Source: Rhizobium sp. 11515TR (GTDB lineage: Bacteria > Pseudomonadota > Alphaproteobacteria > Rhizobiales > Rhizobiaceae). Taken from it: a DNA stretch of 64,000 nt. The notes below the pieces were generated by a model. That model worked only from the letters and a program-made list of their open reading frames with translations, was not told the DNA's origin and did no database searches. The stretch spans positions 868,001 through 932,000 of the forward strand of contig NZ_CP023000.1 of the NCBI RefSeq assembly GCF_002277895.1, written 5' to 3'. This document shows, piece after piece, positions 34,112 through 42,350 of the stretch (the stretch's first letter is position 1; every line of letters begins with the position of its first letter). The position numbers were made by a program, and so were the translations under genes.

Positions 34112-35815
34112 ATGCCTGAGAACCGAGTGGATCGGTCGCAGCAAATTCCATATGAGTCCGAATCCGACAACGGTTTAGAGGCGATGATTTCGCTTTGGGA
34201 CCTCGATCTCAAATTCCTCGACTCCTCCAAGAGGTTCAAAGAGCATATCGGCCTTGCGTCCCGCAACGAGGTGACATTGTGGGAGGCCTATCCGGCACTT
34301 GCAAAACCGGCGCTTGCCGAGCTCATTCGTGAGGTAATCGATACGGGTGAACCTCGCGCGATCTCGCTCGACGATCCGAGGCGAGGAAAACGCAACGTTC
34401 TCGTCTCCTACATTCGAGTAGGCCTCCTAATTATCGAAACCAACGGGGCAAGCTCGAATGGGAACTTGTCATCCGAAGACAGTGAAAAAGCGCGGCTGAT
34501 CCATCAGGCAACACACGACGCGTTGACCGGATTGCCCAATCGCCGCCAATTCAGTGCGGCGCTGGCGCAACTCCTTCCAGCGAGCGGCAAGATCGGGCCG
34601 GCGCTGATGCAGCTCGATCTCGATGACTTCAAGCCCGTCAACGATACGCTCGGCCATGGTGCCGGCGACATCGTGCTGAAACTCGCCGCCGAAAGAATCA
34701 AGGAAGCGCTCGGCCAGGGCGGAACGGTCTACCGTCTCGCCGGCGACGAATTCGCCATCATCCAGGTCGGACCACAGCGTGCCTTCGAGGCGGAACGGCT
34801 GGCAGACGCGCTGGTGACCGAATTCAAGAAACCGTTCACGGTCAACGGTATCTCTCTTTTCGTCGGCGTGAGTGTCGGCATTGCAATTGCGCCGCGCGAC
34901 GGCAACGAGGGGGAACAGCTGATGAAGGCTGCCGATGTCGCCCTTTATGCCGCCAAGAAAGAGGGACGGCGGCGGGCGCGGACTTTCGATCCGGCCATGC
35001 TGATCGTGGTCGAACAAAGGGAGCTGCTGCGGCGCAGCCTGCGCGTGGCACTGCAGCGCGACGAGTTCTTCATCGAATATCAGCCGCTCGTGGAGTCTTC
35101 GTCCAATGTGGTCGGCTTTGAGGCGCTGCTGCGCTGGCGGCATCCGACCCTCGGGATTATTCCGCCGGCAGCTTTCATTCCCATGGCGGAAGCCGACGGC
35201 CTCATGCGCGAAATCGGTCAGTGGATGCTGGAAGAAGCCTGCCGCGAGGCCTTGGCGTGGCCGGCGCACTATACGCTTGCAGTGAACCTTTCTCCGGCGG
35301 AATTCCTGACGCCGGGCCTGACCGATCGCGTCTCCCAAACGCTCGATATCGTCGGATTTCCAGCCGAGCGCCTGGAGCTGGAAATCACCGAGGGCGTGCT
35401 TCTGGAACGCACGACCAATAATCTGGACACGCTGAATACGCTGAACGTGCTCGGCATCCAGATTTCCCTCGATGACTTCGGCACGGAATATTCCTCGCTC
35501 AGCTATCTCAAGAATTTTCCCTTCGATACGATCAAGATCGATCGCTACTTCATCAGGGATCTTTTGCAGGACAGCAAAAGCCAAGCCATTGTGCGCTCCG
35601 TGATCGGGCTCGCCCACGGTCTGGACATGCGGGTGACCGCGGAAGGCGTCGAAACGCAGCAACAGGCAGCCTGGCTCCGGGAAGAGGGCTGCGACCGCCT
35701 GCAGGGCTACAGCATCAGCCCTCCGCTCAGCGCCGACAAGCTCGATGATTTCATAAGGCAGCGTGCGCGCACTCAACCGGCCACGACATTCGACGAATAT
35801 CACGCCAGCCCGTGA
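34112..35815 (+). CDS. GGDEF-EAL c-di-GMP turnover protein
   Basis: This 567-residue soluble protein has a short N-terminal PAS-like part (about 1-110), a GGDEF domain (about 135-300) and an EAL domain (about 320-560). The diguanylate cyclase site reads A210-G-D-E-F, a variant that is often still active. The phosphodiesterase domain keeps EALLRW, NLSPAEFL, E-I-T-E-G, DDFGTEYSSL and EGVET, so c-di-GMP hydrolysis is likely. ATG 34112 follows GAGG; a frame opening at 34082 is possible. It sits between two polysaccharide loci and just ahead of the partner-switching operon, and probably feeds c-di-GMP signals into EPS control. Confidence 0.92.
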   Translation: MPENRVDRSQQIPYESESDNGLEAMISLWDLDLKFLDSSKRFKEHIGLASRNEVTLWEAYPALAKPALAELIREVIDTGEPRAISLDDPRRGKRNVLVSYIRVGLLIIETNGASSNGNLSSEDSEKARLIHQATHDALTGLPNRRQFSAALAQLLPASGKIGPALMQLDLDDFKPVNDTLGHGAGDIVLKLAAERIKEALGQGGTVYRLAGDEFAIIQVGPQRAFEAERLADALVTEFKKPFTVNGISLFVGVSVGIAIAPRDGNEGEQLMKAADVALYAAKKEGRRRARTFDPAMLIVVEQRELLRRSLRVALQRDEFFIEYQPLVESSSNVVGFEALLRWRHPTLGIIPPAAFIPMAEADGLMREIGQWMLEEACREALAWPAHYTLAVNLSPAEFLTPGLTDRVSQTLDIVGFPAERLELEITEGVLLERTTNNLDTLNTLNVLGIQISLDDFGTEYSSLSYLKNFPFDTIKIDRYFIRDLLQDSKSQAIVRSVIGLAHGLDMRVTAEGVETQQQAAWLREEGCDRLQGYSISPPLSADKLDDFIRQRARTQPATTFDEYHASP

Positions 35816-35844
35816 ATTTCCGAAGCGCATTTGATTCGGAAATT
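35815..35844 (+). terminator. Hairpin between GGDEF-EAL gene and partner-switching operon
   Basis: AATTTCCGAA (35815-35824), a 10-base loop and TTCGGAAATT (35835-35844) form a perfect 10-base stem. It overlaps the GGDEF-EAL stop codon and ends a few bases before the GAGGGGG ribosome site of the next gene. It could terminate, attenuate, or act as an operator. Confidence 0.45.
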
Positions 35845-35859
35845 TCTCGAGGGGGTATC

Positions 35860-36369
35860 ATGAAGGAGGTGCAAGTGGACGCGGCTTTCGAGCCATTGCT
35901 TGAGCTGGAGATGGAGATGGCGACCCTCGTGGCGGACTGGTCGCATTGCGACCAGTCCGCCACTTATGTGGCCCGCATGGTCAGCCATGATCGCCACGAT
36001 CCCATCCGCCATGCCAACCTGCTTTCGTCAGCCCTGAATGAACTCTTCGAGATGTCGTTCCATACCAGAGAAAGCGACGGCACACTTACCTGCCGCCTCT
36101 ATCGAAACGGCTTGATCGAGCGGATCGAATTGACCTTTCCCTGCTCGGCCGAGCAACGCGATTCATATCAGGCAATCGTCGAGCGCATCGGACAAGGCCA
36201 GGCGCTTGCAAACTATCTCGATGTCATCACCGATGACGCCGCGCGTGCCGAGCATGCGATCCTTCTTGGCCTTGCCGTCAATTACGATGCCGATATCGAG
36301 CTGTCCGATCAGCATACAGGCGTCATGACTTTCGTGGTGGATCTCGCACTCGAAAGGCTACTCAATTGA
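35860..36369 (+). CDS. Anti-sigma-kinase-like protein with degenerate ATP site
   Basis: This 169-residue protein resembles the GHKL/HATPase-like 'slr1658-type' regulators by context and by the helix ANLLSSALNELFEMSFH, which lines up with the N-box LTNELIENSIKF of the protein at 39903. The N-box Asn is lost and no clear G-x-G ATP-lid motif follows (DDAARAEHAILLGLAV in its place), so kinase activity is doubtful. It is probably a binding partner of one of the STAS domains. ATG 35860 follows GAGGGGG. Its last bases TTGA overlap the TTG start of the STAS-methyltransferase gene. Confidence 0.65.
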   Translation: MKEVQVDAAFEPLLELEMEMATLVADWSHCDQSATYVARMVSHDRHDPIRHANLLSSALNELFEMSFHTRESDGTLTCRLYRNGLIERIELTFPCSAEQRDSYQAIVERIGQGQALANYLDVITDDAARAEHAILLGLAVNYDADIELSDQHTGVMTFVVDLALERLLN

Positions 36370-37541
36370 ACACCCCCTCCTCTAGCCGTTTCACAGCGCA
36401 ATTCGATGCCAATAATCAGGAATTCTCCCTGTCAGGAGTCCTCAGGCCACATTCGGTTGCCGAGCTCGCCGATGATCTCGCCCTGCTGCGAAACGGTATC
36501 GAGACGGTGAATGGTGTCTGCTACATCAATCTGAAGCGCGTCATTCACATGAACAATACGGCATTCCGTGCCCTGACGCATGCACTCCTCGATGCCACCC
36601 GGTCGAGGCCGGATCTCAAGCTGACGGTCGTCGCTTCGAGCGTCGTCGCATGGGCATCGCGGCTGTTTCGCCATTTGAGCGATCTGTCGCCCAACATCGT
36701 CGTCGAGATCTACGATTCGGCCTTCTATCCCGGGCAGACATTCGTGGAGAACCAGAGCTTCATCCCGATCCTCCGGACCCAGACGAAAATGACCTGGCGG
36801 CACGAACGCGAGATATTGCCGCGACACGGCCTTCGCGAGGGTTTGCATGTTGCCGACATCTGTTGCGGCATCGGCGATTTCGCCATGCTGCTGCGAAAGG
36901 ATTTCAAGCCGGCGCGGATCGTTGCCCTCGATCACTCGCTGCCGAGCCTGGAATATGCCCGCAAGGTCGCTGATGATTTCGACGTCCAGGACATCGAATA
37001 TACCTATGGCGACGCATCACAGATGCTGTTCGAGAGTGACCAGTTCGATTTCGTGACCTGCAGGCATTCGCTGCAGATCTTCGACCGTCCGGATGTTCTG
37101 CTGCGCGAACTCTATCGCATATGCAAGCCAGGCGGCAGGGTCTACATCACCAACGAGAAGAACTCCCATTGTCTTGGCGAGCCCAGAGCCGACAGTATCC
37201 AATGGACCTATAACGAGGTCGCGAAGCTGTTTGCCCATTTCGACATGGATGTCGAAATGGGTCCCAAGGGCCGCCGCATGCTGCTGGATGCCGGCTTCAA
37301 GGATGTGCGGATGGAAAGCTTCATGGTCACCAATCTCGACGGCGATCCCCAGGATTTCGCCGACATCATCACGGCGTGGCAGAATGTCTATGCAGGTGAG
37401 ATGGCGGTCCGAAGAGGGGATTCGGCCGCATTCATCGAGCGATTCAAACAAGGTTTCGCCGATCATATTTTTGCCGCGCTCCATCCAAGAGGCTATGCCG
37501 GCTGGCCGATCTGGGCTTCCTCGGGACAGAAACCGCTATGA
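36366..37541 (+). CDS. STAS domain fused to a SAM-dependent methyltransferase
   Basis: This 391-residue protein has an N-terminal STAS-like domain (about 10-130; CYINLKRVIHMNNTAFRAL, LTVVASS) related to the small STAS protein at 40476, and a C-terminal class I methyltransferase (about 140-380; VADICCGIGDF from about 162, ALDHSLPSLEYA, VTCRHSLQIFD, KPGGRVYI). In the STAS loop the usual S-S-G is N-T-A, leaving Thr as the possible phosphate acceptor. The start is TTG, inside TTGA, with AAAGG upstream. Methylation controlled by partner switching is the inferred role; the methyl acceptor is unknown. Confidence 0.82.
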   Translation: MNTPSSSRFTAQFDANNQEFSLSGVLRPHSVAELADDLALLRNGIETVNGVCYINLKRVIHMNNTAFRALTHALLDATRSRPDLKLTVVASSVVAWASRLFRHLSDLSPNIVVEIYDSAFYPGQTFVENQSFIPILRTQTKMTWRHEREILPRHGLREGLHVADICCGIGDFAMLLRKDFKPARIVALDHSLPSLEYARKVADDFDVQDIEYTYGDASQMLFESDQFDFVTCRHSLQIFDRPDVLLRELYRICKPGGRVYITNEKNSHCLGEPRADSIQWTYNEVAKLFAHFDMDVEMGPKGRRMLLDAGFKDVRMESFMVTNLDGDPQDFADIITAWQNVYAGEMAVRRGDSAAFIERFKQGFADHIFAALHPRGYAGWPIWASSGQKPL

Positions 37542-39898
37542 CAGACGCGTCAACCGCCAAGCAACGGCTCGGACTGCGCTCATTTCGCGCCAAATTTCTA
37601 CTCGTGGTCGGGGGTGCCGTTCTTTTCGACCTGCTCGTCAGCGGCGGCCTTGCACTATGGAACGTCCAGCGTCTTTCGCGCAACGCCACGACGGAAGTAG
37701 GACAAGGCTTGGAGAAGGCGAGCCAGGATTACATTCGCTCCTATGCGGATTCGACCGCCGCAGAGGTCGGCCTGCTGATCGACCAGGTCCATTCCGACGT
37801 TAAGGCGCTGGCGGGCGTGCTGCAGGGGCAGATCGACAACCCTGCGCGAAGTGTGGATGTGGGGGCTGCCATGAGCAGGGCGTCTCCGGGCGCCGTAACG
37901 GTGTCCTACGACCCGGTTGGCCAATGGTCACAGAACCTGCCCGGCACGCCCTCCGTCATCAGTGTCTGGGGGTACCTGCTCGATAAGGATCACCATCCCC
38001 TGCCCCAGGTGCAGGCAGACATAGAATGGAGCGCGGTGCTCGATCTGGTCGCCCCTTCATTGCTGCATAACGGCGCGTCGAAGCTGCAGATGTATTATAT
38101 CGGGCCTAGGGAGCGCCCGATTTTCCGGACCGCTCCCTATACGACGCAGGCACAGACCTTCGACCGGCTCTATCCCGGCCATAACAGTGCCGATTTTTGG
38201 ACATTCTTCTTTCCAGGCCTCTACGAATCCTGGCAGCAATGGGCTTCCAACCCGTCGTCACGGCCGGTCGCCGATTACATCACCCAGACCGCTCCCTATA
38301 CCGACGCCATCACCGGCAAGCTGATCGTCAGCTTTTTTCATCCGCTCTGGACGCCGGATCGGCATCACCTGGCCGGTGCCGCCGGCGCTGATATCACGCT
38401 CACACAACTTGCCGAAATCGTTGAACATGTGAAAGTCGCCCAGACCGGATTCGGCTTCCTTGCCATGTCGAATGGAAATGTCGTCGCAATCAATCCCGTG
38501 GGCGAGAAGGTCATCGGCTTGCGTGCCGCCAACGATGCTGCCGCCAAGGGCGTCACCGGCGTCGATCGATCCTTGCGCAACAGCACCCAAACGGCGATCA
38601 CCAGGCTGCCGCTCGACGCCGATGGCGTGATCCAGCATATCACCCTCAGCCAACAGGGAGAGGATGTTCCCTACCTCGCGGTCGTCAAGCAATTGCACCC
38701 GACCAATCTCTGGGTGGACGGGCCGGTCAAGAGCGAGGTCATGTCGCTCGGAATCGTGGTACCCGAGCGCGAGATCTACGCCTCGCTCATTGCCGCCAAG
38801 GACGAGATATCGCGGGCAACCAACCGCATCCTGCTTTATCAGATCATGGCGGTCCTTGTGTCGCTGATGATCGTCACGGCGGCGGTCTTCGCTGCCTCGA
38901 AACGAGTCACCAGCGGCATCAGCGCGCTGGCAAGCGCCGCCAAGCGCATACAGGCGAAGGATTATTCCGTCAGGGTCGATATCTCGACCAGGGACGAGGT
39001 GGCGGAGGCCGGCATCGCATTCAACCGGATGGCGGAGGATATCAGCTTCCATACCGAAAACCTCGAAAAGCTCGTCTCGGATCGGACCAAGGAGATCGAG
39101 GCGGCCAAGGAAGAGATTTCGACCCTCAACAGCCAATTGAAGAACGAAAATCTGCGGCTGGGTGCCGAGCTCAATGTCGCCCGGCAGATCCAGCTCATGG
39201 TCCTGCCGCGGGCCAAGGAGCTGACGGCGATCAAGCATCTGGAGATCGCCGCCTATATGCGCCCGGCCGACGAAGTCGGCGGCGATTACTATGATGTCCT
39301 GCAGAACGGAAACAACCTCAAGATCGGCATCGGCGACGTGACCGGCCACGGGCTGGAGAGCGGCGTGCTGATGCTGATGGTGCAATCGATCGCCCGCGCC
39401 CTGCAGGAAGCAGGCGAGATGGACCCGGCAAAATTCCTGACCGATCTCAACCGCGCCATCTTCAAGAACATCGAACGAACACGGACGGACAAGCATCTGA
39501 CCCTGTCGTTCCTCGACTATGACGGCGAGAGATTGACTATATCCGGCCAGCACGAGGACATGATCATCATTCGCCAGGACGGCAAGGTGGAGCGGATAGA
39601 CACAGGCGATCTCGGTCTTCCTGTTGGCCTCGAGCCCGACATAGCTCCCTTTATCGATACGCGGCAAGTATCCTTCGAGAAAGGCGACATGATAGTCCTG
39701 CATACCGATGGTGTCACCGAAGCGGAGAATTCGAAGGGTGAATTGTTCGGTTTCGACAGGCTTTTGGAGGATGCCCGCCGCCTGCATGGCGGGACTGCGG
39801 AAGAAGTCGTCGAGGGCATACTTGACGACTTGATGGCTTACATCGGGACCCACAAGATCCATGACGATATTACCCTTGTGGTGATGCGGCACAGGTGA
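37538..39898 (+). CDS. Membrane-bound HAMP-PP2C (SpoIIE-type) phosphatase
   Basis: This 786-residue sensor has a membrane helix at about 10-35, a large periplasmic dCACHE-like region (about 40-425), a second helix (LLYQIMAVLVSLMIVTAAVF, about 430-455), HAMP (about 460-510), a coiled coil, and a PP2C/SpoIIE domain from about 555. Metal-site motifs ADEVGGDYYDV (near 580) and GIGDVTGHGLESG, and the later LHTDGVTEAEN, are intact, so it should dephosphorylate a STAS protein. It overlaps the STAS-methyltransferase gene by 4 bases (ATGA). It probably senses a periplasmic ligand and resets the switch. Confidence 0.92.
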   Translation: MTDASTAKQRLGLRSFRAKFLLVVGGAVLFDLLVSGGLALWNVQRLSRNATTEVGQGLEKASQDYIRSYADSTAAEVGLLIDQVHSDVKALAGVLQGQIDNPARSVDVGAAMSRASPGAVTVSYDPVGQWSQNLPGTPSVISVWGYLLDKDHHPLPQVQADIEWSAVLDLVAPSLLHNGASKLQMYYIGPRERPIFRTAPYTTQAQTFDRLYPGHNSADFWTFFFPGLYESWQQWASNPSSRPVADYITQTAPYTDAITGKLIVSFFHPLWTPDRHHLAGAAGADITLTQLAEIVEHVKVAQTGFGFLAMSNGNVVAINPVGEKVIGLRAANDAAAKGVTGVDRSLRNSTQTAITRLPLDADGVIQHITLSQQGEDVPYLAVVKQLHPTNLWVDGPVKSEVMSLGIVVPEREIYASLIAAKDEISRATNRILLYQIMAVLVSLMIVTAAVFAASKRVTSGISALASAAKRIQAKDYSVRVDISTRDEVAEAGIAFNRMAEDISFHTENLEKLVSDRTKEIEAAKEEISTLNSQLKNENLRLGAELNVARQIQLMVLPRAKELTAIKHLEIAAYMRPADEVGGDYYDVLQNGNNLKIGIGDVTGHGLESGVLMLMVQSIARALQEAGEMDPAKFLTDLNRAIFKNIERTRTDKHLTLSFLDYDGERLTISGQHEDMIIIRQDGKVERIDTGDLGLPVGLEPDIAPFIDTRQVSFEKGDMIVLHTDGVTEAENSKGELFGFDRLLEDARRLHGGTAEEVVEGILDDLMAYIGTHKIHDDITLVVMRHR

Positions 39899-39902
39899 GG
39901 AG

Positions 39903-40457
39903 ATGACAACAGCAATTTTCGGCAGGGAAGATCTGGTTTCGTTCGACGGCACCAATGCCCTTCGCATCCGCCTGTTCGACGGACCTCTTCATCTGGCGTG
40001 GCGCCATTCGGCCATGACATCCGACTTTATCGCGGAAACGATGGCGCTCGATTTCCGTGCTTCCGAACGCCAATACAAGACGGTACGGCACGATATCGGT
40101 TATTTGACCAACGAGCTCATCGAAAACTCCATCAAGTTCCGGGCCACGGGCGAGATCCTGATCGAGGCGCTGAGGGATGCCCATTATTTCAGGATGCGGA
40201 TCATGAACCTGATCGACCGCGAAGCGACCGACCGCTTCCAACAATTGTTACTCAGGGTTACGACCGGCGATCCAGGCGATCTCCTGATAGAGCAGATCGA
40301 GGCAAGCGTTCTTGCCGGCGACGATGCATCCGGGTTAGGACTGTTGACATTGATGAGTGATTACCAGGTTCAGTTGGCCTGGCATTTCGACGAGGATGGT
40401 CCGCGCAAGCGGATCAAGCTGCAAACCTATGCCGCAATGGCGATTTCATCGGCGTGA
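39903..40457 (+). CDS. HATPase-type anti-sigma-like kinase (slr1658-type regulator)
   Basis: This 184-residue protein has an N-box, LTNELIENSIKF, and a lid motif, DDASGLGLLTLMSDY, of the GHKL family as seen in SpoIIAB/RsbW-like and slr1658-type regulators. It should bind ATP and phosphorylate a STAS partner, most simply the STAS protein encoded 18 bases downstream. It begins 4 bases after the phosphatase gene's stop, with GAGGAG as ribosome site. No sigma factor is encoded nearby, so its output may be direct protein binding. Confidence 0.78.
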   Translation: MTTAIFGREDLVSFDGTNALRIRLFDGPLHLAWRHSAMTSDFIAETMALDFRASERQYKTVRHDIGYLTNELIENSIKFRATGEILIEALRDAHYFRMRIMNLIDREATDRFQQLLLRVTTGDPGDLLIEQIEASVLAGDDASGLGLLTLMSDYQVQLAWHFDEDGPRKRIKLQTYAAMAISSA

Positions 40458-40475
40458 ACCAGCGAGAGGCCTTTT

Positions 40476-40814
40476 ATGGAAATCAAAGAAGAAGCATTCC
40501 GCGTCTGGTCCGAAGGCAGTACCTTATATTTTGACGGAACCATGCGTCTGGCGGGTCCCGATGCCTATGCACCGGTCTATGATCTGGCCAGGACGATCCT
40601 TCATGGGGGTGGAGGCAAAGCGACTTTCGATCTCACCGGTCTGCAATTCTTGAATTCTTCGGGCATCAACCTGCTTGCCAAACTGACGATAGAGGCGCGC
40701 AAGCATCCGGATGTTCATCTTACCGTCTGCGGCTCCTCGCAAATTCCCTGGCAGATGAAATCATTGCCAAACCTGAAAAAGCTGCATCCGCGCCTGGATC
40801 TGCGCCTCACCTAG
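40476..40814 (+). CDS. STAS-domain anti-anti-sigma-like protein (slr1659-type)
   Basis: This 112-residue single STAS domain has FDLTGLQFLNSSGINLL, with the S-S-G loop that carries the phosphorylated serine in SpoIIAA-like proteins, followed by LTVCGSSQIPWQMKSL. It is the last gene of the operon. It is the expected substrate of the kinase-like protein upstream and of the PP2C phosphatase. Its sequence resembles the STAS half of the protein at 36366, suggesting duplication. Confidence 0.82.
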   Translation: MEIKEEAFRVWSEGSTLYFDGTMRLAGPDAYAPVYDLARTILHGGGGKATFDLTGLQFLNSSGINLLAKLTIEARKHPDVHLTVCGSSQIPWQMKSLPNLKKLHPRLDLRLT

Positions 40815-41062
40815 CCATCAAACGCTTACCGCCCCTTATTCTGGGGTTCCATGGGGTGGTGTGTGAAAGCTCATCCGCTCGGCTGTTGCGCCGCGCGCGG
40901 ATACGAAAACTTGCTGGAGAAGAGGCGCATCGTGACACAACATATTGCGCGAATTTCTTTGAAGCGGAATTTCGGTTAGTTCTCTCTTCGGCCTGTCGAC
41001 CTCGCCAGCTGAGACGGATATAAATAACAATACTCTATGCTATCTCTTATATATCTTATGAT

Positions 41063-41100
41063 ACTGAAGTATATGTAAATTCTACAATAAAAACTTCAGT
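41063..41100. promoter_or_regulatory. Inverted repeat with 22-base spacer
   Basis: ACTGAAGT and ACTTCAGT are perfect 8-base inverted arms separated by 22 bases. The first arm also sits inside the palindrome ATACT-ga-AGTAT. This suggests a regulator site within the AT-rich island. Confidence 0.4.
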
Positions 41101-41273
41101 TTAAATCGTACATTCAACATAAATATTTTAAGCGAGCGCGCCTGTGCTGATAGCTGCAAAAATGGACAGAATGTAAAACTTCTGCATTCCCTGATAACGA
41201 CAGCATAGTTAAACATTTGTAAACTATAGCTGTAAATTGCAGAAATAATTCCCAGTTGTAAAAGCCTGACAAA

Positions 41274-41297
41274 AGGGCGGAAGTCTTACTTCGCCCT
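41274..41297 (+). promoter_or_regulatory. Leader hairpin or operator upstream of the UDP-sugar operon
   Basis: AGGGCGGAAGT, a CTT loop and ACTTCGCCCT form a 10-base stem with one bulged G. It lies 40 bases before the operon's first start codon and may be an operator or a leader hairpin. Confidence 0.4.
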
Positions 41298-41336
41298 GAA
41301 TACTCGGCTGCGTGTCTATAGTACCGGGAGGGTTTG

Positions 41337-42350
41337 ATGGGCATAGCGTTCAAATCTGCAGGCATAACTCCAAAAAATACCAAGAGACGTACAATACTTG
41401 TTGCGGGAGGCGCGGGGTTCCTCGGCTCGCATCTTTGCGACCGGCTTCTGCAGGATGGTCATGAAGTCATCTGCGTGGATGATTTTTCAACCGGGCGGAT
41501 GGACAATTTATGGCATCTACTTCGCTACGACACGTTCAGCTTTATCCGCCACGACGTCATAGCGTCACTCGATCTGCCTGTCAGCGAGATCTACAATCTG
41601 GCCTGCCCGGCATCTCCACCGCACTATCAGGCCGATCCGATCCATACGATGAAGACATGCGTTTTCGGCTCGCTCAATCTGCTGGAGCTAGCCACGCATC
41701 ACCAGGCGCGCATCTTCCAGGCCTCGACCTCGGAGATCTATGGAGATCCCCAGGTGCATCCGCAGCCGGAAAACTATTGGGGCAACGTCAATTCCTTCGG
41801 CCCGCGCTCGTGCTACGACGAAGGCAAGCGTTCCGCCGAAACGCTTTTCCGTGACTTTCACGCTAAGCACGGCGTCGACATCAGGATTGCCCGTATCTTC
41901 AACACCTATGGGCCACGCATGCGTCCCGACGACGGCCGCGTCGTTTCCAATTTCATCGTCCAGGCACTCAGGGGCCAGGACATCACAGTCTACGGCGATG
42001 GCTCCCAGACGCGGTCGTTCTGCTATGTCGCCGACCTGATCGATGGTTTCGTCCGCCTGATGGCCGACCAAACGGTCATCCATACGCCTGTCAACCTCGG
42101 TAATCCGGCGGAATTTACCGTGCGTGATCTTGCCGAACAGGTCATCGCAATCACCGGCTCCAACTCAAAGATCGTCCATAAGCCCCTACCGATCGACGAT
42201 CCGCGTCAGCGCCGGCCCGATATCAGCGTTGCGAAACGCGAATTGGGATGGGAACCGTCGGTCGCCCTGGCGGATGGGCTGAAATCCACCATCGCCTACT
42301 TCGAACGTCAGTTGGTTCGTCCGAGCAGCGAGCTTTTCGAGGTTGCGTGA
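41337..42350 (+). CDS. UDP-glucuronate decarboxylase (UXS-like SDR)
   Basis: This 337-residue extended short-chain dehydrogenase has the NAD site ILVAGGAGFLGSHLCD (from about residue 19), NLACPASPPHYQ, ASTSEIYGDP and SCYDEGKR with the catalytic Y-x-x-x-K, then RIFNTYGPRM and the C-terminal QTRSFCYVADL. The CPASPPHYQ and EGKR blocks are typical of UDP-glucuronate decarboxylases, which turn UDP-GlcA into UDP-xylose. ATG 41337 follows GGGAGGG. It is the first gene of the operon; the dehydrogenase that makes UDP-GlcA is four genes on. Confidence 0.88.
   Translation: MGIAFKSAGITPKNTKRRTILVAGGAGFLGSHLCDRLLQDGHEVICVDDFSTGRMDNLWHLLRYDTFSFIRHDVIASLDLPVSEIYNLACPASPPHYQADPIHTMKTCVFGSLNLLELATHHQARIFQASTSEIYGDPQVHPQPENYWGNVNSFGPRSCYDEGKRSAETLFRDFHAKHGVDIRIARIFNTYGPRMRPDDGRVVSNFIVQALRGQDITVYGDGSQTRSFCYVADLIDGFVRLMADQTVIHTPVNLGNPAEFTVRDLAEQVIAITGSNSKIVHKPLPIDDPRQRRPDISVAKRELGWEPSVALADGLKSTIAYFERQLVRPSSELFEVA

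Larger units (their letters stand above)
40815..41336. promoter_or_regulatory. AT-rich promoter island before the UDP-sugar operon
   Basis: There are 522 bases without a gene; 41020-41270 is much richer in A+T than its surroundings. It holds ACTGAAGT (41063-41070) facing ACTTCAGT (41093-41100), a nested ATACT-ga-AGTAT, four TGTAAA copies at 41172, 41218, 41231 and 41257 plus one at 41074, and a hairpin at 41274-41297. TATAGT at 41317 could be a -10 box but has no clear -35. It should hold the regulated promoter of the operon starting at 41337. Confidence 0.5.

Noticed and set aside
40815..41336. A possible CRISPR array or small RNA gene in the AT-rich region
   Set aside because: The repeated motifs are only six to eight bases with uneven spacing; there is no regular repeat-spacer pattern.
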